Shown: positions 56,035 through 64,000 of the stretch, one piece after another
How the letters are laid out: each line of letters starts with the position of its first letter
How positions within the stretch are numbered: position 1 is the first letter of the stretch
NCBI GenBank assembly: GCA_030427145.1
Contig: JAUHWT010000003.1
Location: forward strand, 62,001-126,000
Reading direction: 5' to 3'
DNA: 64,000 nt
Source: Alphaproteobacteria bacterium
GTDB lineage: Bacteria > Pseudomonadota > Alphaproteobacteria > Rhodobacterales > Rhodobacteraceae
The notes under the pieces: generated by a model
Databases searched by the model: none
What the model was told of the DNA's origin: nothing
The model's input: only the letters and a program-made list of their open reading frames with translations
Program-made: the position numbers and the translations under genes

Positions 56035-56676
56035 ATGCCGAAAGAAAAGTTTCAGAATGTCACGACGTGGGTCTTCGATCTGGACCACACGCTTTATCCA
56101 CCGGACGCGAACCTGTTTCACGGCATCCAGGAAAAGATGACCGGATATGTGATGCGCGAACTCAAACTGGAGTATCAGGAAGCGGCCGAACTCAGATCCC
56201 GGTACTGGCGGGAACACGGCACGACGCTCGCCAGCCTGATGCTCAATCACGGCATTGATCCACACCCCTTCCTTGATGAGGTGCACGACATCGCGCTGGA
56301 CGCGCTCTCGCCGGATCTGGATCTGGTGGATAGCCTTCACAACCTGCCCGGCCGCCGGATCGTGTTCACCAATGGATCAAAGGAACACGCCCGCCGGGTG
56401 ACCAGGGCGCGGGGAATTGATGGCGCCTTTGATGCCTTCTACGGTATTGAATGTGCGGGCTTCACGCCCAAGCCACACCGGACCGCGTTCGACCGAGTGA
56501 TAGAACTTGACGGTTTTGAACCGGGGACAGCCGCCATGTTCGAGGATGAAGCCCGCAATCTGGAAATCCCCTACGAGCTGGGTATGCAAACTGTGCTCGT
56601 CGGACAAAAGTCCGACCAGGCTTACATTCACCATCAGACCGACGACCTGACCGGTTTCCTGCGCAACCTCGCGTAA
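56035..56676 (+). CDS. Pyrimidine 5'-nucleotidase (HAD family)
   Basis: HAD hydrolase of 213 residues of the SDT1/PHM8-like pyrimidine 5'-nucleotidase group: TTWVFDLDHTLYPPDANLFHGIQEKMTGYVMREL (nucleophile Asp, cap start), RYWREHGTTLASLMLNHGIDP, RIVFTNGSKEHARRV, GFTPKPHRTAFDRVI and AAMFEDEARNLEIPYELGMQTVLVG. It dephosphorylates UMP/CMP-type nucleotides by family. It precedes the hydroxylase gene by 27 bases. Confidence 0.88.
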   Translation: MPKEKFQNVTTWVFDLDHTLYPPDANLFHGIQEKMTGYVMRELKLEYQEAAELRSRYWREHGTTLASLMLNHGIDPHPFLDEVHDIALDALSPDLDLVDSLHNLPGRRIVFTNGSKEHARRVTRARGIDGAFDAFYGIECAGFTPKPHRTAFDRVIELDGFEPGTAAMFEDEARNLEIPYELGMQTVLVGQKSDQAYIHHQTDDLTGFLRNLA

Positions 56677-56703
56677 AACCGCTAGCCGAAGAGGCGGACC
56701 GAC

Positions 56704-57942
56704 ATGACCCAACCCCCCGAATGCGTAGAAGTCCTGGTCGCCGGAGGTGGCGTCGCGGGCCTCGCCGCAACCGCCCTCTTCGCGTCGGAAGGCTTCACTG
56801 TCGCCTGTGTCGACCCTGCTCCGGTAATCACATCTTCGACCGAGGCGGGATCAGATCTGCGCAGCACCGCTTTTCTGATGCCCTCGGTGCGACTGCTGCA
56901 AAAATCAGGCCTGTGGGACACACTCGGGAAACATGCGACCGCTCTTGCCACCATGAGGATTGCCGATGCCGGCGGCGAGGAACCGGCCATCCGCGACGAG
57001 GTCGATTTCAACGCGACTGATGTGGGCGAAGAGGTCTTCGGCTTCAATCTGCCAAACTGGCTCCTTCGCCATGAAATGACAGAGAACCTGAGCCAACGCG
57101 AAAATGTCTTTCTGCTAAACGGAATGGGCGTCGAACACTTCACGCCGCGTACTTCCGGGAACATCCACCGGCTTAGCGACGGTTCGCAGATCACCGCTCA
57201 ACTGACCATCGGCGCAGACGGGCGAAACAGCCGCATCCGTGAAATTCTCGACATTGATGCCAAAAAATGGAGCTACGGCCAAAAGGCACTGGTGTTCACC
57301 GTCACCCACACTGCCCCTCACCACAATGTATCAACGGAAATCCACCGGACAGGCGGGCCATTCACGCTCGTGCCGCTGCCCGGCATGGACGGCCACCACC
57401 GGTCGGCCATCGTCTGGATGGACACGGGACCTCGCGCCATGGAATTGGCCGCTCTGGATCGTGAAGCGTTCGAGTACGACCTCAACCTGCGCTCCTGCGG
57501 TGTGAATGGCCGACTTTCACTGGAAAGCGAACGAAAGGTGTGGCCCATCATCTCCCAGGTCGCGGACCGTCTTAATGGCCCGCGGACCGCGCTGGTCGCG
57601 GAAGCGGCCCATGTGGTCCCTCCCATCGGCGCGCAGGGCTTAAACATGAGCCTCGCGGACATCGCAACGCTGGGGGAGCTCTGCGCCACCGCCCGGACCA
57701 AAGGAAAGGACATTGGCGCTCAGGATCTGCTGGGCAAATACAACCGCCAGAGACATCCCGACATCGTCGCGCGCGTCGCGGGGATTGATGCCCTGAACCG
57801 GGCGGCCATGCAGGAAAACCTGGTCCTGCGTGATTACCGCCGTTCCGCGCTGAAACTTCTGCACGGACTGGCACCGGTAAGAAAATCCGTCATGGCGTTG
57901 GGGCTCGGTATGGGCGCCCGCCAAACGGACCCGGTCAACTGA
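56704..57942 (+). CDS. UbiH/UbiL-type FAD monooxygenase (ubiquinone synthesis)
   Basis: Flavoprotein hydroxylase of 412 residues. N-terminal dinucleotide fold VLVAGGGVAGLAATALFASEGF, middle LTIGADGRNSRIR (DG motif) and C-terminal ALVAEAAHVVPPIGAQGLNMSLADIATL, where the usual GD is replaced by AEAAH. The family hydroxylates the aromatic ring of ubiquinone precursors; UbiH, UbiL and VisC-type members cannot be told apart by eye. The change of the GDAAH aspartate to glutamate (AEAAH) is seen in some family members. It converges on an lrp gene with no gap. Confidence 0.88.
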   Translation: MTQPPECVEVLVAGGGVAGLAATALFASEGFTVACVDPAPVITSSTEAGSDLRSTAFLMPSVRLLQKSGLWDTLGKHATALATMRIADAGGEEPAIRDEVDFNATDVGEEVFGFNLPNWLLRHEMTENLSQRENVFLLNGMGVEHFTPRTSGNIHRLSDGSQITAQLTIGADGRNSRIREILDIDAKKWSYGQKALVFTVTHTAPHHNVSTEIHRTGGPFTLVPLPGMDGHHRSAIVWMDTGPRAMELAALDREAFEYDLNLRSCGVNGRLSLESERKVWPIISQVADRLNGPRTALVAEAAHVVPPIGAQGLNMSLADIATLGELCATARTKGKDIGAQDLLGKYNRQRHPDIVARVAGIDALNRAAMQENLVLRDYRRSALKLLHGLAPVRKSVMALGLGMGARQTDPVN

Positions 57943-58404
57943 CTACAGAAGGGGTGCGGAGGCTTTCTCCTCCGAGAGCATGACATTCGACTCCACCGCT
58001 CCCATGCCCGGCAGCGTCATAATACGGCGGCGCAGGATGCGCTCAAAGTCACTGAGATCCCGCGCCACGACCTTCAATCGGTAATCGTAGACGCCGAGAA
58101 CGTGCTGAACCAGCTGCACCTCCGGGATCGCCTTTACCGCGCGCTCAAACGCCTCCAGATCGAGCCTACCCTTTACCGCGAGCCGAATTCCCAGAAACAC
58201 GACAACAGAAAACCCCAGCTTATCACGGTCCAGCACGATCCGTCGTCCGGCAATGACACCGGCCTCACGCAGCTTCTGAATCCGCCGCCAGGCCGCCGGC
58301 TGGGACAGGCCTACCCTCGCACCGACTTCACGGGCGTTGAGACTGCCATCCGAGAGAAGTACACGCAGCACCGCCCGATCCGTATCGTCAGGAACATACG
58401 CCAT
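57943..58404 (-). CDS. Lrp/AsnC-family transcription regulator (second of a tandem pair)
   Basis: Regulator of 153 residues. HTH part DRAVLRVLLSDGSLNAREVGARVGLSQPAAWRRIQKLREAGVI and RAM (AsnC) ligand domain with VFLGIRLAVKGR and VQLVQHVLGVYDYRLKVVARDLSDFERILRRRIMTLPGMGAVESNVML. The ATG overlaps the stop of the upstream lrp gene by one base (TGATG), so the two are co-translated. The pair is divergent from ilvC and may form mixed oligomers that sense amino acids. Confidence 0.93.
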   Translation of the reverse strand: MAYVPDDTDRAVLRVLLSDGSLNAREVGARVGLSQPAAWRRIQKLREAGVIAGRRIVLDRDKLGFSVVVFLGIRLAVKGRLDLEAFERAVKAIPEVQLVQHVLGVYDYRLKVVARDLSDFERILRRRIMTLPGMGAVESNVMLSEEKASAPLL

Positions 58405-58865
58405 CAGATCGGAAGCCTGTTTGTGTTTTTCACCTCACTGACCAGCATCAGGGCCTCAATCTCCGAGATGTGCGGAAGCGTCAAAATGCGTTCCCGGTAA
58501 ATCTCCTGATAATGGGCCAGATCCCTTGCGCGAACATCCATGCGGATATCCACTCGTCCCAGAAGGCTTTGGATGTCTCCGACTTCAGCCACATCCCGAG
58601 CGGCCTTCAGGAACTCATGAAATGCGTTCGGTTCGGTTTTTTCCAGGGTCACCCGCAAAAACACCTGCACCTCATACCCAAGCGCGCGGTAATCCACCTC
58701 AATCTCCCGGCCGAGAATAACGCCGCTGCTTTCCAGGCGTTCAAGTCTGCGCCAGCACGCTCCCGTCGAAACACCGGCCAGTTCGGCCAGTTGGGAGATT
58801 GGCATATCCGCATCATCCTGAAGCAGGCGCAGAAGACGTCTGTCCATATCATCGACTTCAGACAT
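58404..58865 (-). CDS. Lrp/AsnC-family transcription regulator (first of a tandem pair)
   Basis: Regulator of 153 residues. HTH DRRLLRLLQDDADMPISQLAELAGVSTGACWRRLERLESSGVI; RAM domain VFLRVTLEKTEPNAFHEFLKAARDVAEVGDIQSLLGRVDIRMDVRARDLAHYQEIYRERILTLPHISEIEALMLVSE. It is only moderately similar to its neighbour, so the duplication is old. It shares a 129-base promoter region with ilvC and probably regulates it. Confidence 0.93.
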   Translation of the reverse strand: MSEVDDMDRRLLRLLQDDADMPISQLAELAGVSTGACWRRLERLESSGVILGREIEVDYRALGYEVQVFLRVTLEKTEPNAFHEFLKAARDVAEVGDIQSLLGRVDIRMDVRARDLAHYQEIYRERILTLPHISEIEALMLVSEVKNTNRLPI

Positions 58866-58952
58866 AAATTTTTCGATTATCTCCTGAGCAGCGAATAAGG
58901 GTTCCGAAAATTCCGCATAAAGCCTGATAATGGAAAACCCAATCTCGCGTAA

Positions 58953-60017
<1,065 letters not shown>

Positions 60018-60039
60018 TACATCCGGTCAAACACGTTTT

Positions 60040-60072
60040 CGGGCCGCCCCGGCACATCCGCCGGGCGGCCCG
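60040..60072 (+). terminator. GC-rich terminator of ilvC
   Basis: CGGGCCGCCC (60040-60049) pairs perfectly with GGGCGGCCCG (60063-60072), 10 bp, with further pairing inside the loop, then ATTTCATT. It begins 22 bases after the ilvC stop. Confidence 0.8.
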
Positions 60073-60168
60073 ATTTCATTCCATCGGACGCTTTGGCAAT
60101 TGAGTGTCGACAAGCCTCCGGTGAGCGGATAGAGAACCCGCTGTTCAACTGCTATTACCGGGACCGCC

Positions 60169-60564
60169 ATGGCAACCGTCGTACTAACCGTTCATCTGAT
60201 CATTGCGCTTGCGCTTATCGTCGTCGTCCTTCTCCAAAGGTCGGAAGGCGGTGGCCTCGGCATGGGCGGCGGAGGTGGCGGTGGCGTCATGACCGGACGT
60301 GGCGCGGCAACCGCACTTTCCAAGGTCACATGGATGCTAGGCATCGCGTTTGTTGTCACGTCCCTCGGGCTGACCGTTATTGGTGTTCGCGACGGCGCCT
60401 CGAATTCCGTGATCGACGGACTTGCGCCTTCCGTAGGCTCATCTGGCGACGGCTCCCCCGCTTCCTCCCCGCTTGGGAACGATCTCCTGCCACCGCTGCC
60501 GGAAGATGGTCCGTCGACACCACCGGCCGCTGACGAGCCGGCAACACCACCAGCCGTCGAATAA
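60169..60564 (+). CDS. secG: Preprotein translocase subunit SecG
   Basis: Inner membrane subunit (131 residues) of the SecYEG channel. Two membrane helices (TVVLTVHLIIALALIVVVLLQ and WMLGIAFVVTSLGLTVIGV) flank the conserved QRSEGGGLGMGGGGGGGVMTGRGAATAL loop. The C-terminal tail is long and Pro/Ser/Asp-rich, as often in alphaproteobacteria. It lies 160 bases before pyrG. Confidence 0.95.
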   Translation: MATVVLTVHLIIALALIVVVLLQRSEGGGLGMGGGGGGGVMTGRGAATALSKVTWMLGIAFVVTSLGLTVIGVRDGASNSVIDGLAPSVGSSGDGSPASSPLGNDLLPPLPEDGPSTPPAADEPATPPAVE

Positions 60565-60724
60565 ACGGAACGTCAGTGGAAACCGCTCAATTCCCTTCCA
60601 AAAGAGGCAAGGGAATTGGCGTCAGCCTATTGCCGCTCAACGGGATCTCGCTTAAGGATTGAGTCCCGTGGGGCAGGATTTCGCAGAGGTTGCTCCAAAG
60701 CCTAACGTCACGGGAATATCAAAT

Positions 60725-62371
60725 ATGGCAAGGTATATCTTCATCACAGGTGGCGTGGTTTCGTCACTGGGCAAAGGCCTTGCGTCCGCGGCATTGGGCG
60801 CGCTTCTCCAGGCCCGGGGCTACTCCGTACGGCTTCGGAAGCTGGACCCCTACCTCAACGTCGACCCCGGAACCATGTCGCCTTTCGAGCACGGTGAGGT
60901 TTTCGTCACCGACGATGGCGCCGAAACCGACCTCGATCTGGGCCACTACGAAAGGTTCACCGGAGTTGCCGCACGGAACACGGACTCCGTGTCCTCAGGC
61001 CGCATCTATTCCAACGTCCTCGATAAGGAACGCCGCGGCGACTACCTCGGAAAGACCATCCAAGTCATTCCGCACGTTACAAATGAAATCAAGGATTTCC
61101 TTGCCGTAGACGGTGACGAGGTTGACTTCATGCTTTGCGAGATCGGCGGAACCGTGGGCGACATCGAGGGACTTCCCTTCTTCGAGGCTATTCGTCAATT
61201 CGGCCAGGACCGTGAACGCGGCCAGTGCATTTTCATGCACCTCACCCTCCTGCCCTTCATTAAGGCCAGCGGCGAGCTTAAAACAAAACCAACGCAGCAC
61301 TCGGTCAAGGAACTGCGGTCCATCGGCATCGCGCCGGACGTACTTGTCTGTCGCTCGGAACACCCGATCCCGAAGAAGGAACGCGAGAAACTCGCACTGT
61401 TCTGTAACGTCCGCCCCGACGCCGTGATTGCCGCCAACGATCTGCGCTCCATTTACGAAGCGCCCCTGGCCTACCACCAGGAAGGCCTCGACCAGGCGGT
61501 TCTCGACGCATTCGGCATTTCACCCGCCCCGAAGCCGAAACTCGACAAATGGGACGACGTGGTCGACCGTATCCACAATGCCGAGGGCGAGGTAAAGGTC
61601 GCGATCGTCGGCAAATACACCCAGCTTGAAGACGCCTACAAATCCATCGCCGAGGCCCTCACCCACGGCGGCATCGCCAACCGTGTGAAGGTCAGCGCGG
61701 AATGGATCGACGCGGAGAAGTTCGAAACCGGCAACGACATTGCACCGCTACTCGACGGCTACAACGCCATCCTAGTGCCGGGCGGTTTCGGCGAACGCGG
61801 CACCCAGGGCAAGATCAACGCGGCCCGGTTCGCCCGCACCCGTAAAATTCCCTATCTCGGAATCTGCCTGGGGATGCAGATGGCCGTGATCGAAGCCTCA
61901 CGCAACATCCTTGGCCTGGAGGACGCCGGCTCCGAGGAATTTGACTACGAGCGGGGTCACAACAATTACACCCACGTCATCTACCACCTGAAGGAATGGG
62001 TCGAGGGCAACCGCACGATCAAACGCGCCGTCACCGACAACAAGGGCGGAACCATGCGGCTCGGCGCATACAACGCCACGCTCAAGCCCGACAGCCAGGT
62101 CGCCAAAATCTACGGCACCACGGACATTTCCGAGCGCCACCGTCACCGTTACGAGGTGGATATAGAGTATCGCGACAAGCTGGAAAAATGCGGTCTTGTT
62201 TTTTCCGGCCTGTCTCCGGACGGTCGCCTTCCGGAGATCGTGGAAATTCCGGATCATCCCTGGTACATTGGCGTACAGTTCCACCCGGAGCTCAAGTCAA
62301 AGCCATTTGAACCACACCCGCTGTTTGCCGATTTCGTGAGAGCCGCCGTGGACCAGTCGCGTCTGGTATAA
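60725..62371 (+). CDS. pyrG: CTP synthase
   Basis: Enzyme of 548 residues that aminates UTP to CTP. Synthase domain: [81 protein letters not shown]. Amidotransferase domain with nucleophile in [14 protein letters not shown] and His-Glu in [10 protein letters not shown]. Start at ATG 60725, the standard N-terminus; a frame from 60659 adds a non-conserved leader. The secG-pyrG order is common in alphaproteobacteria. Confidence 0.97.
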   Translation: MARYIFITGGVVSSLGKGLASAALGALLQARGYSVRLRKLDPYLNVDPGTMSPFEHGEVFVTDDGAETDLDLGHYERFTGVAARNTDSVSSGRIYSNVLDKERRGDYLGKTIQVIPHVTNEIKDFLAVDGDEVDFMLCEIGGTVGDIEGLPFFEAIRQFGQDRERGQCIFMHLTLLPFIKASGELKTKPTQHSVKELRSIGIAPDVLVCRSEHPIPKKEREKLALFCNVRPDAVIAANDLRSIYEAPLAYHQEGLDQAVLDAFGISPAPKPKLDKWDDVVDRIHNAEGEVKVAIVGKYTQLEDAYKSIAEALTHGGIANRVKVSAEWIDAEKFETGNDIAPLLDGYNAILVPGGFGERGTQGKINAARFARTRKIPYLGICLGMQMAVIEASRNILGLEDAGSEEFDYERGHNNYTHVIYHLKEWVEGNRTIKRAVTDNKGGTMRLGAYNATLKPDSQVAKIYGTTDISERHRHRYEVDIEYRDKLEKCGLVFSGLSPDGRLPEIVEIPDHPWYIGVQFHPELKSKPFEPHPLFADFVRAAVDQSRLV

Positions 62372-62397
62372 GGCGGAGGAAAGCCTACATACACCAA

Positions 62398-62841
62398 ATG
62401 ATAGCAGACCTTCTCCGCCGTCTCGCCGGCACCCCGACCGAGGACACGCTCGACCCGCATGACGCGCGGCTCGCCCTGGCTGCCCTCATGGTCAGGATCG
62501 CAAGAACCGACCACACCTATACCGAAGCCGAACGCGAGCGGATCAGCCGCGTTCTGTCAGATTACTACAGTCTCGGGGCACAGGAGGTCGAAGACCTGCG
62601 TCGGGAAGCTGAACAGACCGAATCCGAGGCACCCGATACCGTGAGGTTCACACGGCTCATCAAGGCTGCCGTACCCTATGAGGACCGCGAAGGCATTGTG
62701 GAAGCGCTCTGGCGTGTGGCCGCAGCGGACGGCATCAACGACGAGGAACATGGGCTGCTCCGGCTTGTCGCAAACCTCGTTGGCGTGTCCGACAAGAACA
62801 GCGCGCTGGCAAGACAACGGGCACTGGCCCGCGACGACTAG
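62398..62841 (+). CDS. TerB-family protein
   Basis: Helical protein of 147 residues in the tellurite-resistance TerB group: DPHDARLALAALMVRIARTDHTYTEAERERISRVL (DH/DG metal-type motif near residue 37), then ALWRVAAADGINDEEHGLLRLVANLVGVSD (second DG motif). These paired acidic motifs bind metal in TerB. No other ter genes are nearby, so tellurite resistance should not be assumed. It follows pyrG by 26 bases. Confidence 0.85.
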   Translation: MIADLLRRLAGTPTEDTLDPHDARLALAALMVRIARTDHTYTEAERERISRVLSDYYSLGAQEVEDLRREAEQTESEAPDTVRFTRLIKAAVPYEDREGIVEALWRVAAADGINDEEHGLLRLVANLVGVSDKNSALARQRALARDD

Positions 62842-62861
62842 GTCCGGTTCAAACTGTTGGT

Positions 62862-63758
62862 CTAGAAATCCAGGCTGATCCGGCGCGTCAGGCTGAAGCG
62901 GAACTCATACTGATCCTCCGAACCGCTTTCCGCGATCGGAGAGTCCGCAGCATCGTTCATCAGGCGCATATACTCCGCGCTGCCCTCAAGGCCCCAACGC
63001 TCGTTAAACTGGTACCGGGCCTCCAGAAGCACACCCGCCCCCAGAACACCGCCCTCAGCGTCATAGGCCTCGATACCTGACCGGGCCGATTCCTCCTCGG
63101 ACACTCCGAAATACTCGTCAGCAAACCTTTCGTCACCGAGCGAGATCCGCGGCCCAAGGGTCAGGGTCAAACCTTCAATCGGATAGGCAATCGCATCCGC
63201 GCCCACATCGCCGACCCAGGCGTGGTGACCGATGAAACCGTATCTGATATCCGCGAAAACACGGTAGTTTCTCTGCTCGTAACCGATCCCGAAACCGGCC
63301 TCAAACGCGCGGTCAATATCGTCGAGGCCTTCAATCTCCTCATAGTCGCCGGAGTCACGCTTACCGATATAACCGACCGATCCGCGAAGTCCCAAACCAC
63401 GCCGAAAACCGACCGCGTCACCGGAACCATACTCAAACCCGCCGGGGAAACGGACATAGTCGAGCCGAAGCGCTGCACTTGGCCCAAGCTCGTATTCGCT
63501 CGACCCCAGATAGGCCGGGCTTACGGCAACACCAGCCCGGACCGTGGCAACGAAATCGGGGTTTTCAGCGTCGATATATTCATTTTCAACGATGAACTCG
63601 AGCGCCGGCGGCAAACCGCCCTCATCCTCATCCGCATGTGCAGGAACGGCAAAAAAGGCACCGGAAAAGGCCGCTGCGAAACCAGCGGCGGACACCACGT
63701 TCAGGTTCGGTTGCGGAGCCAATTTCGTAAGCCTTTCCAATTTGATCCCGGGAATCAT
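62862..63758 (-). CDS. MipA/OmpV-family outer membrane protein
   Basis: Beta-barrel protein of 298 residues. N-terminal signal (LNVVSAAGFAAAFSGAFFAVPAHA-D) is followed by VRAGVAVSPAYLGSSEYELGPSAALRLDYVRFPGGFEYGSGDAVGFRRGLGLRGSVGYIGKRD, a typical MipA start, and ends with alternating strands and the terminal aromatic FRFSLTRRISLDF. It sits in the outer membrane and is annotated as a murein-interacting scaffold or channel. Start ATG 63758 preferred over a GTG at 63785; neither has an ideal ribosome site. Its stop lies 20 bases from the convergent TerB gene. Confidence 0.9.
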   Translation of the reverse strand: MIPGIKLERLTKLAPQPNLNVVSAAGFAAAFSGAFFAVPAHADEDEGGLPPALEFIVENEYIDAENPDFVATVRAGVAVSPAYLGSSEYELGPSAALRLDYVRFPGGFEYGSGDAVGFRRGLGLRGSVGYIGKRDSGDYEEIEGLDDIDRAFEAGFGIGYEQRNYRVFADIRYGFIGHHAWVGDVGADAIAYPIEGLTLTLGPRISLGDERFADEYFGVSEEESARSGIEAYDAEGGVLGAGVLLEARYQFNERWGLEGSAEYMRLMNDAADSPIAESGSEDQYEFRFSLTRRISLDF

Positions 63759-64000
63759 TAACTTATTGCATTCCCCAGTTAACACAGTGTGATTTTCCGC
63801 CCTCCAATAGCAAGGAAAATTCGCGCCCCTCTCCCGATCCCGCCCCGATTGTCACAGGTTTGTCAGATAACGTCGCCCCGGAACCGACTGCAATATCTGT
63901 AAATTCGCCGGTCTGGCGAAATTATCACATATTTTCAGAGATTGTTCGCGCTATACGTGTGTCGACTGCAGATTTTCCCGACAGTCAATCAGACCGGCCA
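63759..64000. other. Gene-free end of the window
   Basis: No coding frame is supported here. The stretch should hold the promoter of the MipA/OmpV gene. It contains AGGTTTGTCAGAT at 63857-63869, similar to the GGTTTGTC elements at 49128, but only one copy, so I do not call it a site. Confidence 0.4.

Noticed and set aside
62398-62841. Tellurite resistance determinant
   Set aside because: Single TerB-like domain without terZACDE genes; family membership alone does not support resistance.

Overview
The window reads as chromosomal DNA of an alphaproteobacterium, most likely a Rhodobacterales relative. This is an inference from gene content and order, not from a marker search. The clues are an ntrBC-ntrY block behind dusB, a fused ispDF followed by pgpA and cinA, a DUF1476 (ATP synthase zeta-type) gene beside purCSQ, a DUF6314 gene, a methionine synthase split into separate polypeptides with a RamA-like activator, GTTC-N7-GTTC (LexA) and TTAA-N7-TTAA (CtrA) type sites, and moderately high GC. 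There are no rRNA or tRNA genes, no CRISPR array, no insertion sequence and no phage genes. Nearly all of the window is core metabolism, tightly packed with many ATGA/GTGA/TTGA start-stop overlaps.

Layout. 1-5.5 kb (minus): nitrogen regulation, dusB-ntrB-ntrC-ntrY (ntrY cut by the window edge). 5.6-8.9 kb: isoprenoid precursor and lipid genes ispDF-pgpA-pncC, facing a COQ10/RatA START-domain gene, then a hypoxanthine phosphoribosyltransferase. 8.9-13.7 kb: bioY with a DUF6314 gene, and the purine genes purB, purC, purS and purQ with the F1-ATPase inhibitor-like DUF1476 gene. 13.7-16.8 kb: C4-dicarboxylate two-component pair dctBD, in which DctD has lost the sigma-54 contact loop. 16.8-21 kb: first methionine synthase locus (DUF1638, corrinoid protein, homocysteine methyltransferase module, SufE), interrupted by a radical SAM DNA-repair-like gene under a near-perfect LexA site. 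21-25.3 kb: a lipoprotein, RNase D, and an accessory-looking pair made of a leaderless subtilisin-like protease and a separate gene coding for a copy of its propeptide. 25.7-36.4 kb: lepA, an orphan Pycsar-effector-like membrane protein, pta, kdgK-aroQ facing uxaA, guaB, ppx-rlmE. 36.6-43.1 kb: second one-carbon locus: metF, then divergently a 'virulence factor' domain gene, a MetF-like gene, a HAD phosphatase, the pterin (methyl-folate) module, the RamA-like ferredoxin/ASKHA activator, and an OsmC protein. 43.4-47 kb: B12-dependent ribonucleotide reductase nrdJ with an NrdR-like box. 47.3-55.2 kb: galactose mutarotase, EF-hand protein with a divergent OmpR-type two-component system, yqeY, carA, and a MshEN-GT2 glycosyltransferase behind two abutting CtrA boxes. 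55.2-63.8 kb: GntR regulator, pyrimidine 5'-nucleotidase, UbiH-type hydroxylase, two Lrp regulators divergent from ilvC, secG, pyrG, a TerB-like gene and a MipA/OmpV outer membrane protein.

How it fits together. The two one-carbon loci supply the parts of a cobalamin-dependent methionine synthase: a homocysteine module, a corrinoid carrier, a methyl-tetrahydrofolate module and a reductive activator, plus MetF to make methyl-folate. Three of these proteins end in the same five-arginine tail, and the corrinoid carrier starts with a strongly acidic, lysine/arginine-free stretch. I read this as a possible electrostatic docking code. With nrdJ in the same window, the cell is heavily committed to vitamin B12. 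The best candidates for something undescribed are the arginine-tail/acid-tail methionine synthase, the protease with its stand-alone propeptide-like partner, the LexA-controlled SplB-like radical SAM gene, and the CtrA-controlled MshEN glycosyltransferase.
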